A stretch of 64,000 nt of DNA. Origin: JBGAJN01 sp044224905. Its GTDB lineage: Bacteria; Verrucomicrobiota; Verrucomicrobiia; Limisphaerales; JBGAJN01. How positions within the stretch are numbered: position 1 is the stretch's first letter; each line of letters opens with the position of its first letter. The stretch lies in the NCBI GenBank assembly GCA_044224905.1, contig JBGAJN010000001.1, positions 2,170,001-2,234,000 of the forward strand, in the 5' to 3' direction. The notes beneath the pieces were generated by a model. It worked only from the letters and a program-made list of their open reading frames with translations. It did no database searches and was not told where the DNA came from. Positions 1-9,035 of the stretch are shown piece after piece. A program made the position numbers and the translations under genes.

Positions 1-1
1 G

Positions 2-136
2 GGGGCGGGCTTTCAACAAGCAATTGTCGCCCGCTGCCGAAATAAGCAGCCAGCCGATCTTACCGAGGACGAATTGCGCACTTGGCTCGAAGATTTGGGC
101 GAACTTCCAGACGATTCTGATGATCGCAAAGCCTGA
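2..136 (+). CDS. 3' end of an upstream gene (5' truncated by window)
   Basis: The frame starting at base 2 is open into a TGA at 134-136 and gives a 44-residue tail ending in an acidic stretch, EDLGELPDDSDDRKA. It overlaps the likely start of the ImmA/IrrE-type gene at 120 by 17 bases, which suggests co-translation. ImmA/IrrE peptidases are often coupled to an upstream HTH repressor or antitoxin, so this may be the tail of such a partner. No HTH is visible in the short piece present, so the identity is inference only. Confidence 0.5.
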   Translation, partial: GAGFQQAIVARCRNKQPADLTEDELRTWLEDLGELPDDSDDRKA

Positions 137-926
137 TCCACGTTTTTTGACTGATGCACGAAAGCGCGAGTGTCGCGAGGCCGCTCGGCAAGTGCTTCGC
201 ACATTTCACGTCGAATCACCTGATGCAATTGATTTGGACTCCATCGCTTGGTTCTTGGGGCGACTCAAAATTAAAATCGGCGGTTTGAATGGAGCAGAAG
301 GGCGGATTATCGCCGGAACACAACAGGGCGGCACAATCCGCGTTGCCGAAGGCCAAAATCGGGGACGCTACCGATTTACCATCGCTCACGAGCTTGGCCA
401 TTATGTTCTGCACCGGCACCATTTTCTTGACACCACAGAAACACGCGCGCACTTCACAGTGTGGAATGATGCTTCGGAAGAATCAGAGGCAAACATCTTT
501 GCGGCTGAACTTTTAATGCCGGATTACTTGTTCAAACCACTTTGCAGAAGACAGTCGCCTTCGCTTCGTTTGGTAGATGAACTTTCCTCCGCATTTCAAA
601 CCAGTCTGCTGGCAACATGCTTTCAATATCACGAATACACCAACAGACAGGTCGCTTTGGTGGTAAGTGACGGTTGGGAGATAAAAGCCATTCGTCCATT
701 TGAAGGCGGATTCCCCCGGATACGCCGAGGCCGCATCCATGACCACACGGCTGCCGGTGAGCGATTGTCAAAAAAATCACCCGACAGCGGAAAGATGGTT
801 CGCACTGCTCTTTATGCGTGGTGCGAAGGCTTCGATGAAAAGACCGACCGCGATGTTTGGGAGGACAGTCTCTATCTTGAGTGGTATGACCGTACCGTGA
901 CGCTGCTTTGGCTTCGCGATGAATAG
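120..926 (+). CDS. ImmA/IrrE family zinc metallopeptidase
   Basis: A 268-residue protein with an HELGH zinc motif near residue 90 inside FTIAHELGHYVLH, followed by an acidic stretch EESEANIFAAELLMP. This arrangement (HExxH, then E and the AAELLMP block) is diagnostic of the ImmA/IrrE (COG2856) peptidases, which cleave or inactivate phage-type or toxin-antitoxin repressors. The start at 120 (MIAKPDPRFLTD) is preferred over an upstream in-frame ATG at 24 because it overlaps the end of the preceding frame by only 17 bases and begins where conserved sequence starts. The C-terminal half is not recognised. It most likely acts with an upstream regulator lost at the window edge. Confidence 0.85.
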   Translation: MIAKPDPRFLTDARKRECREAARQVLRTFHVESPDAIDLDSIAWFLGRLKIKIGGLNGAEGRIIAGTQQGGTIRVAEGQNRGRYRFTIAHELGHYVLHRHHFLDTTETRAHFTVWNDASEESEANIFAAELLMPDYLFKPLCRRQSPSLRLVDELSSAFQTSLLATCFQYHEYTNRQVALVVSDGWEIKAIRPFEGGFPRIRRGRIHDHTAAGERLSKKSPDSGKMVRTALYAWCEGFDEKTDRDVWEDSLYLEWYDRTVTLLWLRDE

Positions 927-961
927 TCAATTCCAATGTCGAACCTCTGGAACAAACCGAC

Positions 962-1306
962 ATTCTGCATAAAAGATGGACTTGTTTAGATGTATTTGAC
1001 TTGCGGGCAGACAGCGAACCGTCAAATGAGACAAATTATGAAACGTGTGAGATATGCGGCAACGCGCGAATTCGTTTTGTCCACCTCATGCGCCTTTCGG
1101 AACACCCCGCGGAGCTTCGCGTGGGTTGTCAATGTGCCGAAAAAATGTCCGACAACTATGCGACCCCGAAAGAACGTGTAAGGGGATTACGGAATCGCTC
1201 ATCACGACGCGAGATATGGCTCACACGGAAATAGAAAATATCACGCAAAGGACATCCCTGGTTAAAGGCCGGGGATTTTCATATAGTGGTTTGTGCGGAG
1301 GGATAA
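962..1306 (+). pseudogene. Small zinc-ribbon protein gene broken by a nonsense codon
   Basis: The frame reads WTCLDVFDLRAD, then a CEICGNARIRFVHLM and VGCQCAEKM block (two Cys pairs), then NRSSRREIWLTRK. This resembles a small conserved protein family that I know only by its pattern (Cx2C...IRFVH...CxCAEKM...RRxxWLxRKW). The reading is cut by TAG at 1232-1234, exactly where a Trp is expected (TGG to TAG), then stays open as KISRKGHPWLKAGDFHIVV until TAA at 1304. No good ATG precedes the conserved start; TTG at 1001 would remove part of the domain. I read it as a recent pseudogene; stop readthrough is possible but unsupported. Confidence 0.55.
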
Positions 1307-1361
1307 AGCCCATTTCACTATCGGCTTTTTATTAACGAGCGCCGAAAGTTTGGATGGAGTC

Positions 1362-2798
1362 ATGAACTACACGGACCTGCAATTACAGTTCGCGCAATCG
1401 CCGACGCTTCGGTTGTTGCGGGCTGAGAACGCGCCGCTTGTGCTGGCGACGCTCTTCGCGGCTTTCAAGCGGGAGCATCACGCGGTTGTCCCAGAGAGCC
1501 GACTGCGCTCGTTGCTGGAAATTGAGATGGAGGAACTGCGCGAGGCCTATACGCCCCACGGTGCGAAGCCTGCGAAAGATTATTTGGTTGAATGGGCGGA
1601 TGCCGCCCACGGCTATGTTCACCGATTTCAACCAGCCGACAGTGATGAGCCGGCCTATGAACTGACACCCGAAATCGAGCGCGTCTTTCAGTGGGTTGAG
1701 TCACTTAAGCCTCGTCCTCACGTCGGCACGGAGTCCAAGTTCAAAAGTCTCGCCAGCACACTTGCCGAAGTAATCGAAAACGCGACGCGAGAACCCGACG
1801 TGCGAATTCAAAAGTTGCGCGCGGAGCAAGCGCGTCTTCAGACGCAGATTGATGAGATTGAGAGAACCGGTGTTGTCCCCGTCTATTCTGCGACACAGAT
1901 CAACGAACGCTTCCAAAACCTCCTCGAAATCGCGCGCCAGTTGCTCGGAGATTTTCGGGAGGTTGAACGCCATTTTCGAGTGGTCACGGAGGATATTGTT
2001 GTCCGCCAGACTGACGCGACGGCGACGCGCGGCGGGATCGTCAGCCAGACGCTCGACGCTCAAGATCGTTTACGTGAGTCCAGCCAGGGGCAAAGCTTCT
2101 ATGCCTTTTGGGATTTCCTCCTTGCGTCAGAACGCCGCAGGGAGTTCAACGAGTTGGTCGAAAAAGCCTACATGCTTGAGGAACTCTCGGAACAACTGCG
2201 CGCCGACACGATGTTGCGCGGGCTTCAACTGCATCTTCGGGTCGAAGGCGCAAAAGTGCTCGCTTCCAATGAGCGGTTGGTAGCGCAACTCCGTCGCATT
2301 CTCGACGTTCGTGAATCAGCCGAGCGCAAGGAGGTCGGTCGCCTGCTCCAAGAAATCAAGAGTCTCGCCCATGACTCGCGTGAAATGCCGGCCCAAAACG
2401 AGTTGCTGGAAATTGCCGGCGCGTTGGGGCTGGGTTCGTTGATGTCAAAGAACCTGTGGACGCCGCCTACTGTAATCGAGTTTGGCGACGACTTGGAGGT
2501 GGATGAGGGCGGTGACTACCATGATGCGCTGGAAGCCTTCCTGCGGCTTCATCCCGTGGACTTCGACAAGCTGCGGGAAAACATCCGCGAGTTCCTGCAA
2601 ACGCGAGTCCAGGTGTCGCTCACAGAGTTGCTCGCGGAGTATCCGCCTCGCAACGGCATTCTCGAAGTGTTGGCATACCTCGTTATCGCAGAGACTGACG
2701 GGCCACACGCGATCTTCGATGAATTTGATTCTATTGAACTGGCCGATGCTCCACATCGTCGATTCAGAGTGCCCAGGGTGATTTTCTCCAACACATGA
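1362..2798 (+). CDS. jetA: Wadjet protein JetA (DUF3375)
   Basis: A 478-residue protein beginning MNYTDLQLQFAQSPTLRLL, matching the DUF3375 family. JetA is the kleisin-like subunit of the Wadjet SMC complex that recognises and destroys circular plasmids. The middle is strongly coiled-coil (for example LRAEQARLQTQIDEIER) and the length is family-normal. ATG 1362 is chosen over the longer open frame because it has a GGATGGAG ribosome site just upstream and starts at the conserved N-terminus. Its stop overlaps the jetB start by ATGA (2795-2798). It is the first gene of a complete jetABCD operon. Confidence 0.92.
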   Translation: MNYTDLQLQFAQSPTLRLLRAENAPLVLATLFAAFKREHHAVVPESRLRSLLEIEMEELREAYTPHGAKPAKDYLVEWADAAHGYVHRFQPADSDEPAYELTPEIERVFQWVESLKPRPHVGTESKFKSLASTLAEVIENATREPDVRIQKLRAEQARLQTQIDEIERTGVVPVYSATQINERFQNLLEIARQLLGDFREVERHFRVVTEDIVVRQTDATATRGGIVSQTLDAQDRLRESSQGQSFYAFWDFLLASERRREFNELVEKAYMLEELSEQLRADTMLRGLQLHLRVEGAKVLASNERLVAQLRRILDVRESAERKEVGRLLQEIKSLAHDSREMPAQNELLEIAGALGLGSLMSKNLWTPPTVIEFGDDLEVDEGGDYHDALEAFLRLHPVDFDKLRENIREFLQTRVQVSLTELLAEYPPRNGILEVLAYLVIAETDGPHAIFDEFDSIELADAPHRRFRVPRVIFSNT

Positions 2799-3385
2799 AT
2801 GCCGCGCCTGCCAAAACTTATCCATCGGCAGCAGTGAAAATCCGACTGCTGCAAGACGCCGTTTATTCCGAGGATGCCGAATTGTGGACGGCGCTGCTGC
2901 GGTATCAGCAACACATCGAGAACTACTTTCACGAAATCGGCTTGGAACTCGTCGTGCATGAACAGGACGGCTTTGCCTATTTGAAGCAAGCGGAGAGCGA
3001 AGATGGCGGCGCCCTTCCACGGCTGTTCCGGCGGGACAAGCTTACCAAAGGCGTGGCGATTGTTGGCGTCATCCTTCGCGAGCAGCTTCTTCACTTTGAC
3101 GAGAAGGTCCACGACGAAACCAAGCTCACCATTCGGAAGGACGACATTCTTCAGCTGGTTGCGCCGTTCTTCCCCGAGACGAACGACGACATTCGCGCTG
3201 ACAAGCGCCTGGAAGCCGCCATCAACAAGGCTGAGGAACTTGGATTGCTACGGAAGCTATCCGGGGCTGAAGGCGACGACCGTTACGAAGTCCGCCGTAT
3301 TGTGAAAGCGCGTTTTCCCGTCGAGACACTCAAGGAGCTTCGCGACCAACTGCAAAATCATGTCAACGCACGTGACAACCAATAG
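2795..3385 (+). CDS. jetB: Wadjet protein JetB (DUF4194)
   Basis: A 196-residue protein with the DUF4194 pattern: a conserved GLELVVHEQDGFAYLKQ segment, PRLFRRDKLTKGVAIVGVILREQL, and a C-terminal winged-helix-like YEVRRIVKARFPVETLKELRDQL. In MukBEF-like complexes this is the small KITE subunit that bridges the kleisin (JetA) and the SMC heads (JetC). The order and the ATGA overlap with jetA, plus a 26-base overlap with jetC, fit translational coupling of complex subunits. Length is normal for the family. Confidence 0.9.
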   Translation: MNAAPAKTYPSAAVKIRLLQDAVYSEDAELWTALLRYQQHIENYFHEIGLELVVHEQDGFAYLKQAESEDGGALPRLFRRDKLTKGVAIVGVILREQLLHFDEKVHDETKLTIRKDDILQLVAPFFPETNDDIRADKRLEAAINKAEELGLLRKLSGAEGDDRYEVRRIVKARFPVETLKELRDQLQNHVNARDNQ

Positions 3386-6300
3386 CACACAGGCGCAACC
3401 GGGATTCCGCCTGCAACGCCTGGAAGTGAGGAATTGGGGCACGTTCGACGGAAAGATTCACATTCTTGATCCGCTGGGAAAGACCGCTTTGCTCCTTGGT
3501 GAGAACGGCAGCGGCAAGTCCACGTTGGTTGATGCTTTTCTGACGCTGCTCGTGCCGCGTACCAAACGGAATTACAACATGTCCGCCGGTGCGGCGAAAA
3601 AGCGTGAGCGCGACGAGCGTACATACGTTTTGGGGGCTTACGGCAGCGAAAGCAGTTCCGAAGAAAGTCGTGCCCAAATAAAATTTCTTCGCAAGAAGCC
3701 CGGTGCTCCGCCAACGATCTTGCTGGCCTGTTTTCTGAACGATGCCACCGGCGACTCCGTGAGCCTCGCACAAATCTTGTGGGTGCAGGACGACGACGTT
3801 CGCAAACTGTTTCTCATCGCGCGTAGTGCGCGATCCATTCAAGGCGACTTCGGTGGGTTGCAGGAGTCGAGGTCGTGGAAAAAAGCTTTGAAGCAGCGCG
3901 GTTTTGAAGTGGAGGAAAGCTTTCCTGACTACGCGGAGAAGGTGGTCCGTTATCTGAAGATGGAATCCACCACGACTCTCGCACTGTTCAGTCAGACCGT
4001 CGCCATCAAGGAAATCACACACGTCAGCACGTTCATTCGCGACCACATGCTTGAGCGACTTGATACGCACGAACTCATGGAGCGTCTTGAACAGCACTAC
4101 GAAGACCTGACTAAATGCTGGGACGCCATCCAGCGCGCCCGCCGGCAACTCGAACTGCTTCAACCCGTTGCGGACAAGGCGGCGGACATTCAGACGCATC
4201 AGGCCGAACTCGATGCGGCGGCTCGGTTCAACGACGCCCTGCCTGCGTGTTTTGCAATTCGCTTAAAAACTTTGCTGGAAACCGAATTGAACGTGCTCGC
4301 GGACGCAATCGCCTCGCTTGAGAAGGACATCGCAAGGTGGACTGAACAATTGGAGGGCATGGAGAAAGACAAATTCTCCATCCAGCAGGCGATTGACAAT
4401 GACGAGGTTGGAAAACAACTGGCGAAGGTCCAAGAGGAGTTTGAGACGGCCAATTCTCAGGAGAACAACCGGCGCGCGCTGTCTTCCCAATACCATACGT
4501 CACTCAAGGAACTTGGCATTGCCGAGGAGGTTGCCGATGAAGGGCGGTTCTTGGAACGACACGCATGGGCCGAAACGGAGCGTGAGACGCAAACGGAAAT
4601 CATCAACACTTCCGCGACAGAAATGGCCCAAGCGGGTGAACAACTACGGCAGTTGAAGATCAAAGCTGACGAGGTTGAGCGCGAATTGAATTCGCTCCGC
4701 AATCGCCCGGACCTGATTCCCGAAGGTGAGCGGCAATTGCGAGAGGTGATTGCGCGAGGGGCGAACGTCGGAGTAGCCGAGCTTCCCTTTGCCGGTGAGT
4801 TGATGGATGTGCGCGAAGAAGACAGCCTGCAATGGCGGGGAGCGTTGGAACGATTGCTGCGCGGCTTCGGCCTGTCCATTCTTGTGCCAGAACAGATTTA
4901 TTCCCGGGTCAACCGTTTCATCAACGACCACAATCTGCGTCGTCGTGTGGTGTATCACCGTGTCCCGGCCCAAGTCTCCCAAATCTCGCGGGGTTCGGAT
5001 CAAGGTCGTGTGGTCGAGAAAATGAAGCTCAAGGAGGAGCACCCGCTCGCACTGTGGGTCGAAGGCGAATTGAGGAATCAGTTCAATCATCGGTGTTGCG
5101 AAAACCTGGAGGAATTCGAGCGCCTCACTGGCTTTGCCATCACCCGCCAAGGACTGATCCGTAGCGGCGGCACACGGCATGTGAAGGATGACGGGATTGA
5201 TATTCGCGACGCCCGCTATCACATCCTCGGTTGGTCCAACCTCGACAAAATCCGCCGCCTCGAAGAATCGCTAGGTGAGTTGCAAACAAACGGCCAAGCG
5301 CAGGCACTGCTGGTCACGCAGGCGCAAACACGCCAGCAGAAAGCCAAAAAGCGAGCTGAGCAAACGGCCAAACTCGTTGGATTTCGGGCTTTCTCCGAAA
5401 TCGACTGGCGTTCTGCCGCGAAGCGCAAAAGCGAGCTTCAAGAGCGCAAACGGGAGTTGGAGGAAAGCTCCAACCAAATTCGCCAGTTGCAGGAGCAGCT
5501 TGAAAAGCTGAAGGGCGAAATAGCAGCGCTCGGCGGGCAGATGACGACAGCGATTGGGAAGAAAGGCGGATTTCAAACCAAGCGCGAAGGCTACGAGACC
5601 CAACTTGGTCAATGCGGTGACACGCTGCGATCATGCCCAGAGACTGACCTGGCAGTTTTTGATGAACGCGTGAGCGCACTGCTTCAGGCTCTACAATGCT
5701 CGGAACTGACCATCGCGGAAGCTTCGATTACGCAGCACAAAGCCGCTGCGAATCTGGGAAAGGAAATGCTGGCAATCCAAGGCAAGCGGGACGACGTGGC
5801 CAAAACAGCGACGAAATTCATGCAAAGTTTCTTGAGCGAGTTCACCGATATGAAGACCGACCTTTTGGCGGATGAGCGGTATCTGCCAGAGTTTTTGAAG
5901 CTGCGGGAGAGCATCAAGGCGGATGACCTTCCGCGCCATGAAGATCGTTTCCGGGAACTGATGAGCCGGGATGTGCTTGCTCATGTGGCGTCGTTCCAAG
6001 ACCGGCTGGAAACGCACTGCGAGGAAATACGAGGCAAGGTCGGCAATTTGAACGACGCGCTGCGAAGCATCGCCTACTCGCCCAAGACTTACATCACCAT
6101 CCGTGCAGCCTACTCAAACGACCCGGACATCCGGGACTTTCGCAACCGCCTCGCCGGCTGTCTCAAGTATGGTTTCAACGCCGATGCCGCCGCTCGCGAA
6201 AGTGCCTTTCGCCAGATCAGCGACCTGATAAACCGTATTCGCGAAAAGCCTGATTGGGCGGCGAAAGTGACGGACACGCGGACCTGGCTGACGTTTGCCG

Positions 6301-6731
6301 TCGAGGAATTGCGCCGCGAGGACAACGGACAGGAGAATTATTACAGTGACACGGGCGGCAAATCGGGTGGGCAGAAGGCGAAGCTCGCCTTCACAATTCT
6401 GGCGTCGGCCATTGCCTACCAGTACGGCATCGCGAAGGACTCCACGAATCCAAATTCGTTCAGATTCGTGGTCGTGGATGAAATGTTCGCGCGCTCCGAC
6501 GAAGCGAATTCAAAGTATGCGTTGCAACTGTTCGCCAAGTTTCAGTTGCAACTTTTGATTGTGTGTCCATTCGATGCTCGCGCCCGCGTGGTCGAGCCCT
6601 TTGTTGCCAGCTATCATTTGTCGCTGAACCCGACTACCCAGGCGTCAACTGTTCGCACAATCACCGTTGAGGAGATTCACGAACGACTCGCAAAGCTCCC
6701 ACCCGCTCCTCAAGCCCATGCTCTCACCTGA
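3360..6731 (+). CDS. jetC: Wadjet SMC-like ATPase JetC
   Basis: A 1123-residue SMC/MukB-like ATPase. Walker A GENGSGKST lies at about residues 47-55, long coiled coils run from about 220 to 950 with a hinge-like globular region around 480-620, the ABC signature GGKSGGQKAKLAF is near residue 1000 and Walker B FVVVDEMFARSDE near 1040. All motifs needed for ATP hydrolysis are visible, so the protein looks intact. JetC is the motor that extrudes DNA loops and lets the complex test plasmid size and topology. It overlaps both neighbours (26 bases with jetB, 14 with jetD), as usual in type I Wadjet operons. Confidence 0.94.
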   Translation: MSTHVTTNSTQAQPGFRLQRLEVRNWGTFDGKIHILDPLGKTALLLGENGSGKSTLVDAFLTLLVPRTKRNYNMSAGAAKKRERDERTYVLGAYGSESSSEESRAQIKFLRKKPGAPPTILLACFLNDATGDSVSLAQILWVQDDDVRKLFLIARSARSIQGDFGGLQESRSWKKALKQRGFEVEESFPDYAEKVVRYLKMESTTTLALFSQTVAIKEITHVSTFIRDHMLERLDTHELMERLEQHYEDLTKCWDAIQRARRQLELLQPVADKAADIQTHQAELDAAARFNDALPACFAIRLKTLLETELNVLADAIASLEKDIARWTEQLEGMEKDKFSIQQAIDNDEVGKQLAKVQEEFETANSQENNRRALSSQYHTSLKELGIAEEVADEGRFLERHAWAETERETQTEIINTSATEMAQAGEQLRQLKIKADEVERELNSLRNRPDLIPEGERQLREVIARGANVGVAELPFAGELMDVREEDSLQWRGALERLLRGFGLSILVPEQIYSRVNRFINDHNLRRRVVYHRVPAQVSQISRGSDQGRVVEKMKLKEEHPLALWVEGELRNQFNHRCCENLEEFERLTGFAITRQGLIRSGGTRHVKDDGIDIRDARYHILGWSNLDKIRRLEESLGELQTNGQAQALLVTQAQTRQQKAKKRAEQTAKLVGFRAFSEIDWRSAAKRKSELQERKRELEESSNQIRQLQEQLEKLKGEIAALGGQMTTAIGKKGGFQTKREGYETQLGQCGDTLRSCPETDLAVFDERVSALLQALQCSELTIAEASITQHKAAANLGKEMLAIQGKRDDVAKTATKFMQSFLSEFTDMKTDLLADERYLPEFLKLRESIKADDLPRHEDRFRELMSRDVLAHVASFQDRLETHCEEIRGKVGNLNDALRSIAYSPKTYITIRAAYSNDPDIRDFRNRLAGCLKYGFNADAAARESAFRQISDLINRIREKPDWAAKVTDTRTWLTFAVEELRREDNGQENYYSDTGGKSGGQKAKLAFTILASAIAYQYGIAKDSTNPNSFRFVVVDEMFARSDEANSKYALQLFAKFQLQLLIVCPFDARARVVEPFVASYHLSLNPTTQASTVRTITVEEIHERLAKLPPAPQAHALT

Positions 6732-7896
6732 ACAGATTCGCAAGCGCGCGCTCAATGGCTACGAAGATTTTCTTCGCTCGTTGGCAGCCGCCGAAAACAT
6801 CTTCCCGCTCTCTCTGTTTGGTGGCGGATTGTCCCGTGTCATTGATTACACGAAGTCGCGCGATGCCATCATCGAACTGCGTAATCAATCGAAGCAAACC
6901 AAAGGTTTCGGCTACTCAGTGGAATGGAAGGAGCAAACTTTCAGACGGTTTGGCGACCAGCAAGTCCCAGCAACCGTGTCATTTTCCACGCGGGAGGATT
7001 ACACGCGGTTTCTTGGGAAATGTTCGGAGGCCCGTCAGTTTGAAAAAGACTGCGAACTTGTGCAGGAGTCGCTCCCAAAGCTTGCCGGTTGGATTCAACA
7101 AAATCCACTGAAGGTGGTTGAGCACGCGGCCGACTGGATAGGCTTGATCGCGGTATGCACGTATCTGCGACAAAACGGCCGACCGAATTGTTATCTTCGC
7201 GAACTTCCCGTTGAGGTGGATACAAAGTTCATTGAGCGCAAGCGTGGCGTCTTGGGAGAAATTCTTCCAATCGTCGCCCCCGGTTGCGTCGGAGACGATG
7301 CTTCGACTTTTGAGACGCGCTTCGGCTTTCGCCAGAAGCAGCCGTTGATTCGTTTTCGCGCGCTTGATTCATGTCTAGTCGGGGCCAATAAACTGCCTTT
7401 CACTGACTTTGCTGTTCCGCTTGACGAAGCTTGCGGGATTACCATCGCTGCCAAGAACATTCTCGTCGTAGAGAACGAAACAACCTTCCTCACCTTACCA
7501 CCCATCCTCGACACGCTCGCACTCCTTGGAGCAGGCGATGCGGTCTCCATTTTTCGGCAGATGGATTGGCTGAAACGATTTCGCATCGTTTATTGGGGCG
7601 ACATGGATACGCACGGCTTCGAGGCGCTTTCTCTCCTCCGCAAACATCATGCGCAAACCGAAAGTCTGATGATGGATCTCGAAACCTATGAACTGTTTCG
7701 CCAGTTCTCAAAAGAGGCAGCGCCATACGTTTCCAATGCTGAACTCGTCCTTTCAGACGCGGAAAACAAACTATTCAAGTCGCTCGGAGCGGAGGGTAAA
7801 CTACTTGAGCAAGAGCGTATCACGTTAAGCTACGCCAAGCGCAAACTTCAAGCCGCGCTGAATCCGAATTTGTTGAAAACCGCAACACCCCCGTGA
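6718..7896 (+). CDS. jetD: Wadjet nuclease JetD (DUF3322/DUF2220)
   Basis: A 392-residue protein with an N-terminal DUF3322 region (LFGGGLSRVIDYTKSRDAIIELR) and a C-terminal DUF2220 Toprim-like nuclease. Acidic catalytic signatures are visible: VVENETTFLTLPP around residue 250 and VYWGDMDTHGFEAL around 290. JetD is the topoisomerase VI/Spo11-like nuclease that cleaves plasmid DNA once the JetABC motor has stalled. ATG 6718 is used, overlapping the end of jetC by 14 bases; longer in-frame starts lie inside jetC. It is the last gene of the operon. Confidence 0.92.
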   Translation: MLSPEQIRKRALNGYEDFLRSLAAAENIFPLSLFGGGLSRVIDYTKSRDAIIELRNQSKQTKGFGYSVEWKEQTFRRFGDQQVPATVSFSTREDYTRFLGKCSEARQFEKDCELVQESLPKLAGWIQQNPLKVVEHAADWIGLIAVCTYLRQNGRPNCYLRELPVEVDTKFIERKRGVLGEILPIVAPGCVGDDASTFETRFGFRQKQPLIRFRALDSCLVGANKLPFTDFAVPLDEACGITIAAKNILVVENETTFLTLPPILDTLALLGAGDAVSIFRQMDWLKRFRIVYWGDMDTHGFEALSLLRKHHAQTESLMMDLETYELFRQFSKEAAPYVSNAELVLSDAENKLFKSLGAEGKLLEQERITLSYAKRKLQAALNPNLLKTATPP

Positions 7897-8221
7897 CCAA
7901 CGCACGGTTTGCTGCGGTTCACGGGCCACCCGTCAACCTGTGACCCTTCGGCGACGCCCGTTCCACTCCCCAAATGCGCGCGTTCTTTACGAGTGGCATT
8001 TGCCGCGATTGCGGCGTGCTTCCGTCTGCGGCTCGGTATAGGTCTCGATGAGATGGTGGTTCTTTCCCATCGTTCGCCAAACTCCCGTGCCCGCCAATCC
8101 AACTACGACGCGCTCCTGACAATCCTCAATGATCGTCTTCAGGGCAGCGTTGGCGGGCCCTGGAGGAATTCAGGCACAGCAGGTCGTGATAAAAACCGCG
8201 AAACGACGCGCGCCCAATGTG
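7897..8221. other. Gene-free stretch after jetD
   Basis: About 325 bases follow the jetD stop without a convincing gene. Short open frames on both strands have no recognisable motif, and I see no clear rho-independent terminator directly after jetD. Confidence 0.4.
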
Positions 8222-8542
8222 ATGCCAACTCAAAGGGAGATTGGCCACAATCTCCCTAAGCGCAATTACGCGCTCCACCCGATTGAACGATACAATGATT
8301 TACAGAAGTGGGATGCTTCAAAGCCAGGCAAGGGCAAATTCATCGTTATCCATCGTGCCATCAAAACGGACTTTGGCTCGAAGTGGGATATTGCCCCTGA
8401 ACCACAGTTCCCGCGACTGGTGGATTTTCTGCAACGCCGAATACTTAACTCCAAACTTGGGCGCATCAAGAATAGTCTAGGTGAGAAGTGTTTTAGCATT
8501 TGGGAGGAATGGCTTCAGAGAAACTCGGGAGATGGGGCCTGA
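8222..8542 (+). CDS. Hypothetical protein, possibly a remnant
   Basis: A 106-residue frame starting MPTQREIGHNLPKRNYAL and ending EEWLQRNSGDGA. It is protein-like in composition, with aromatic and charged residues well spread (for example KFIVIHRAIKTDFGSKWDIAPEPQ). No family is recognised and no good ribosome site precedes the ATG. The open frame extends upstream to 8129, but that part is less protein-like. It may be the truncated C-terminal part of a larger gene. Judged from sequence texture only. Confidence 0.35.
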   Translation: MPTQREIGHNLPKRNYALHPIERYNDLQKWDASKPGKGKFIVIHRAIKTDFGSKWDIAPEPQFPRLVDFLQRRILNSKLGRIKNSLGEKCFSIWEEWLQRNSGDGA

Positions 8543-8707
8543 CGCCTTAGGCCTGAAGTAACTCGACTTCGGTTGCGCTTGTAACTGTATGGTCAAAATT
8601 CCTTGAATCGAAATTTAACCACAATTTGCATTTTACGACCGACAAACATGATTTGTAGGGGCTGACGCCCATCACTATTGACTTTCACGGCTTAACCGCC
8701 GCACCAC
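8543..8707. other. Non-coding stretch before large palindrome
   Basis: No frame of interest. It leads into the palindromic structures at 8713-8902; together they make a gene-free gap of more than 500 bases between the small frame ending at 8542 and the ATPase gene start. Confidence 0.4.
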
Positions 8708-8712
8708 TGGCT

Positions 8713-8857
8713 CCCAACGTGTCGTCGGCTACCGCCCGACTTATCGCTTTCTCCCTGCGGGCTAGCCGGCGTAAAGGACATCTACCCGAATGTCCTTTAG
8801 CAAAAAGCGATAAGTCGGCCGGGACGGGCTAACGCCCTTACCCGCCGACACGTTGGG
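8713..8857. repeat. Large imperfect palindrome with nested stems
   Basis: Three nested inverted repeats share one axis: CCCAACGTGTCG (8713-8724) with CGACACGTTGGG (8846-8857), GACTTATCGCTTT (8738-8750) with AAAGCGATAAGTC (8804-8816), and TAAAGGACAT (8772-8781) with ATGTCCTTTA (8790-8799). The outer, middle and inner arms are perfect (12, 13 and 10 bp) and separated by unpaired segments, so the single strand would fold into a long bulged hairpin of about 145 bases. The outer ends AAC/GTT resemble integron attC sites, but the consensus terminal bases do not fit. It could equally be a REP-like or transfer-origin element. Confidence 0.7.
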
Positions 8858-8902
8858 GACTGGTATTAAAATTAGGTGCTACCGCACCCAATACCAGTTC
8901 CC
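8855..8902. repeat. Second hairpin adjoining the large palindrome
   Basis: GGGGACTGGTATT (8855-8867) pairs with AATACCAGTTCCC (8890-8902) with one mismatch, and an inner stem GGTGC (8875-8879) / GCACC (8884-8888) closes a four-base loop. It begins within the last bases of the larger palindrome, so the two structures are contiguous. No T-run follows either strand, which argues against a simple terminator. Confidence 0.65.
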
Positions 8903-8999
8903 TATCGCGACCGGCTCGCCCCGAAGGCGGAGGACGACTCGCTTTACTTGCAAAACGGCAATACCCGGCAAGACACCACGACTTGCCACTCCCAGGGAG

Positions 9000-9024
9000 A
9001 AAGCGTCGCCCAAATGGGCGCTTT
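9000..9024. promoter_or_regulatory. Hairpin upstream of ATPase gene
   Basis: AAAGC (9000-9004) and GCCC (9008-9011) pair with GGGC (9016-9019) and GCTTT (9020-9024) around an AAAT loop, with a three-base bulge on the left arm. It is followed by one more T, so it could be a weak terminator or an mRNA leader structure. It lies 53 bases before the preferred start of the ATPase gene. Confidence 0.4.
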
Positions 9025-9035
9025 TATGAAACAGC

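Noticed and set aside
8713..8857. Genuine integron attC site
   Set aside because: The AAC/GTT ends are suggestive, but the terminal bases do not fit the consensus and no integron integrase is seen in the window. Kept only as a structural finding.
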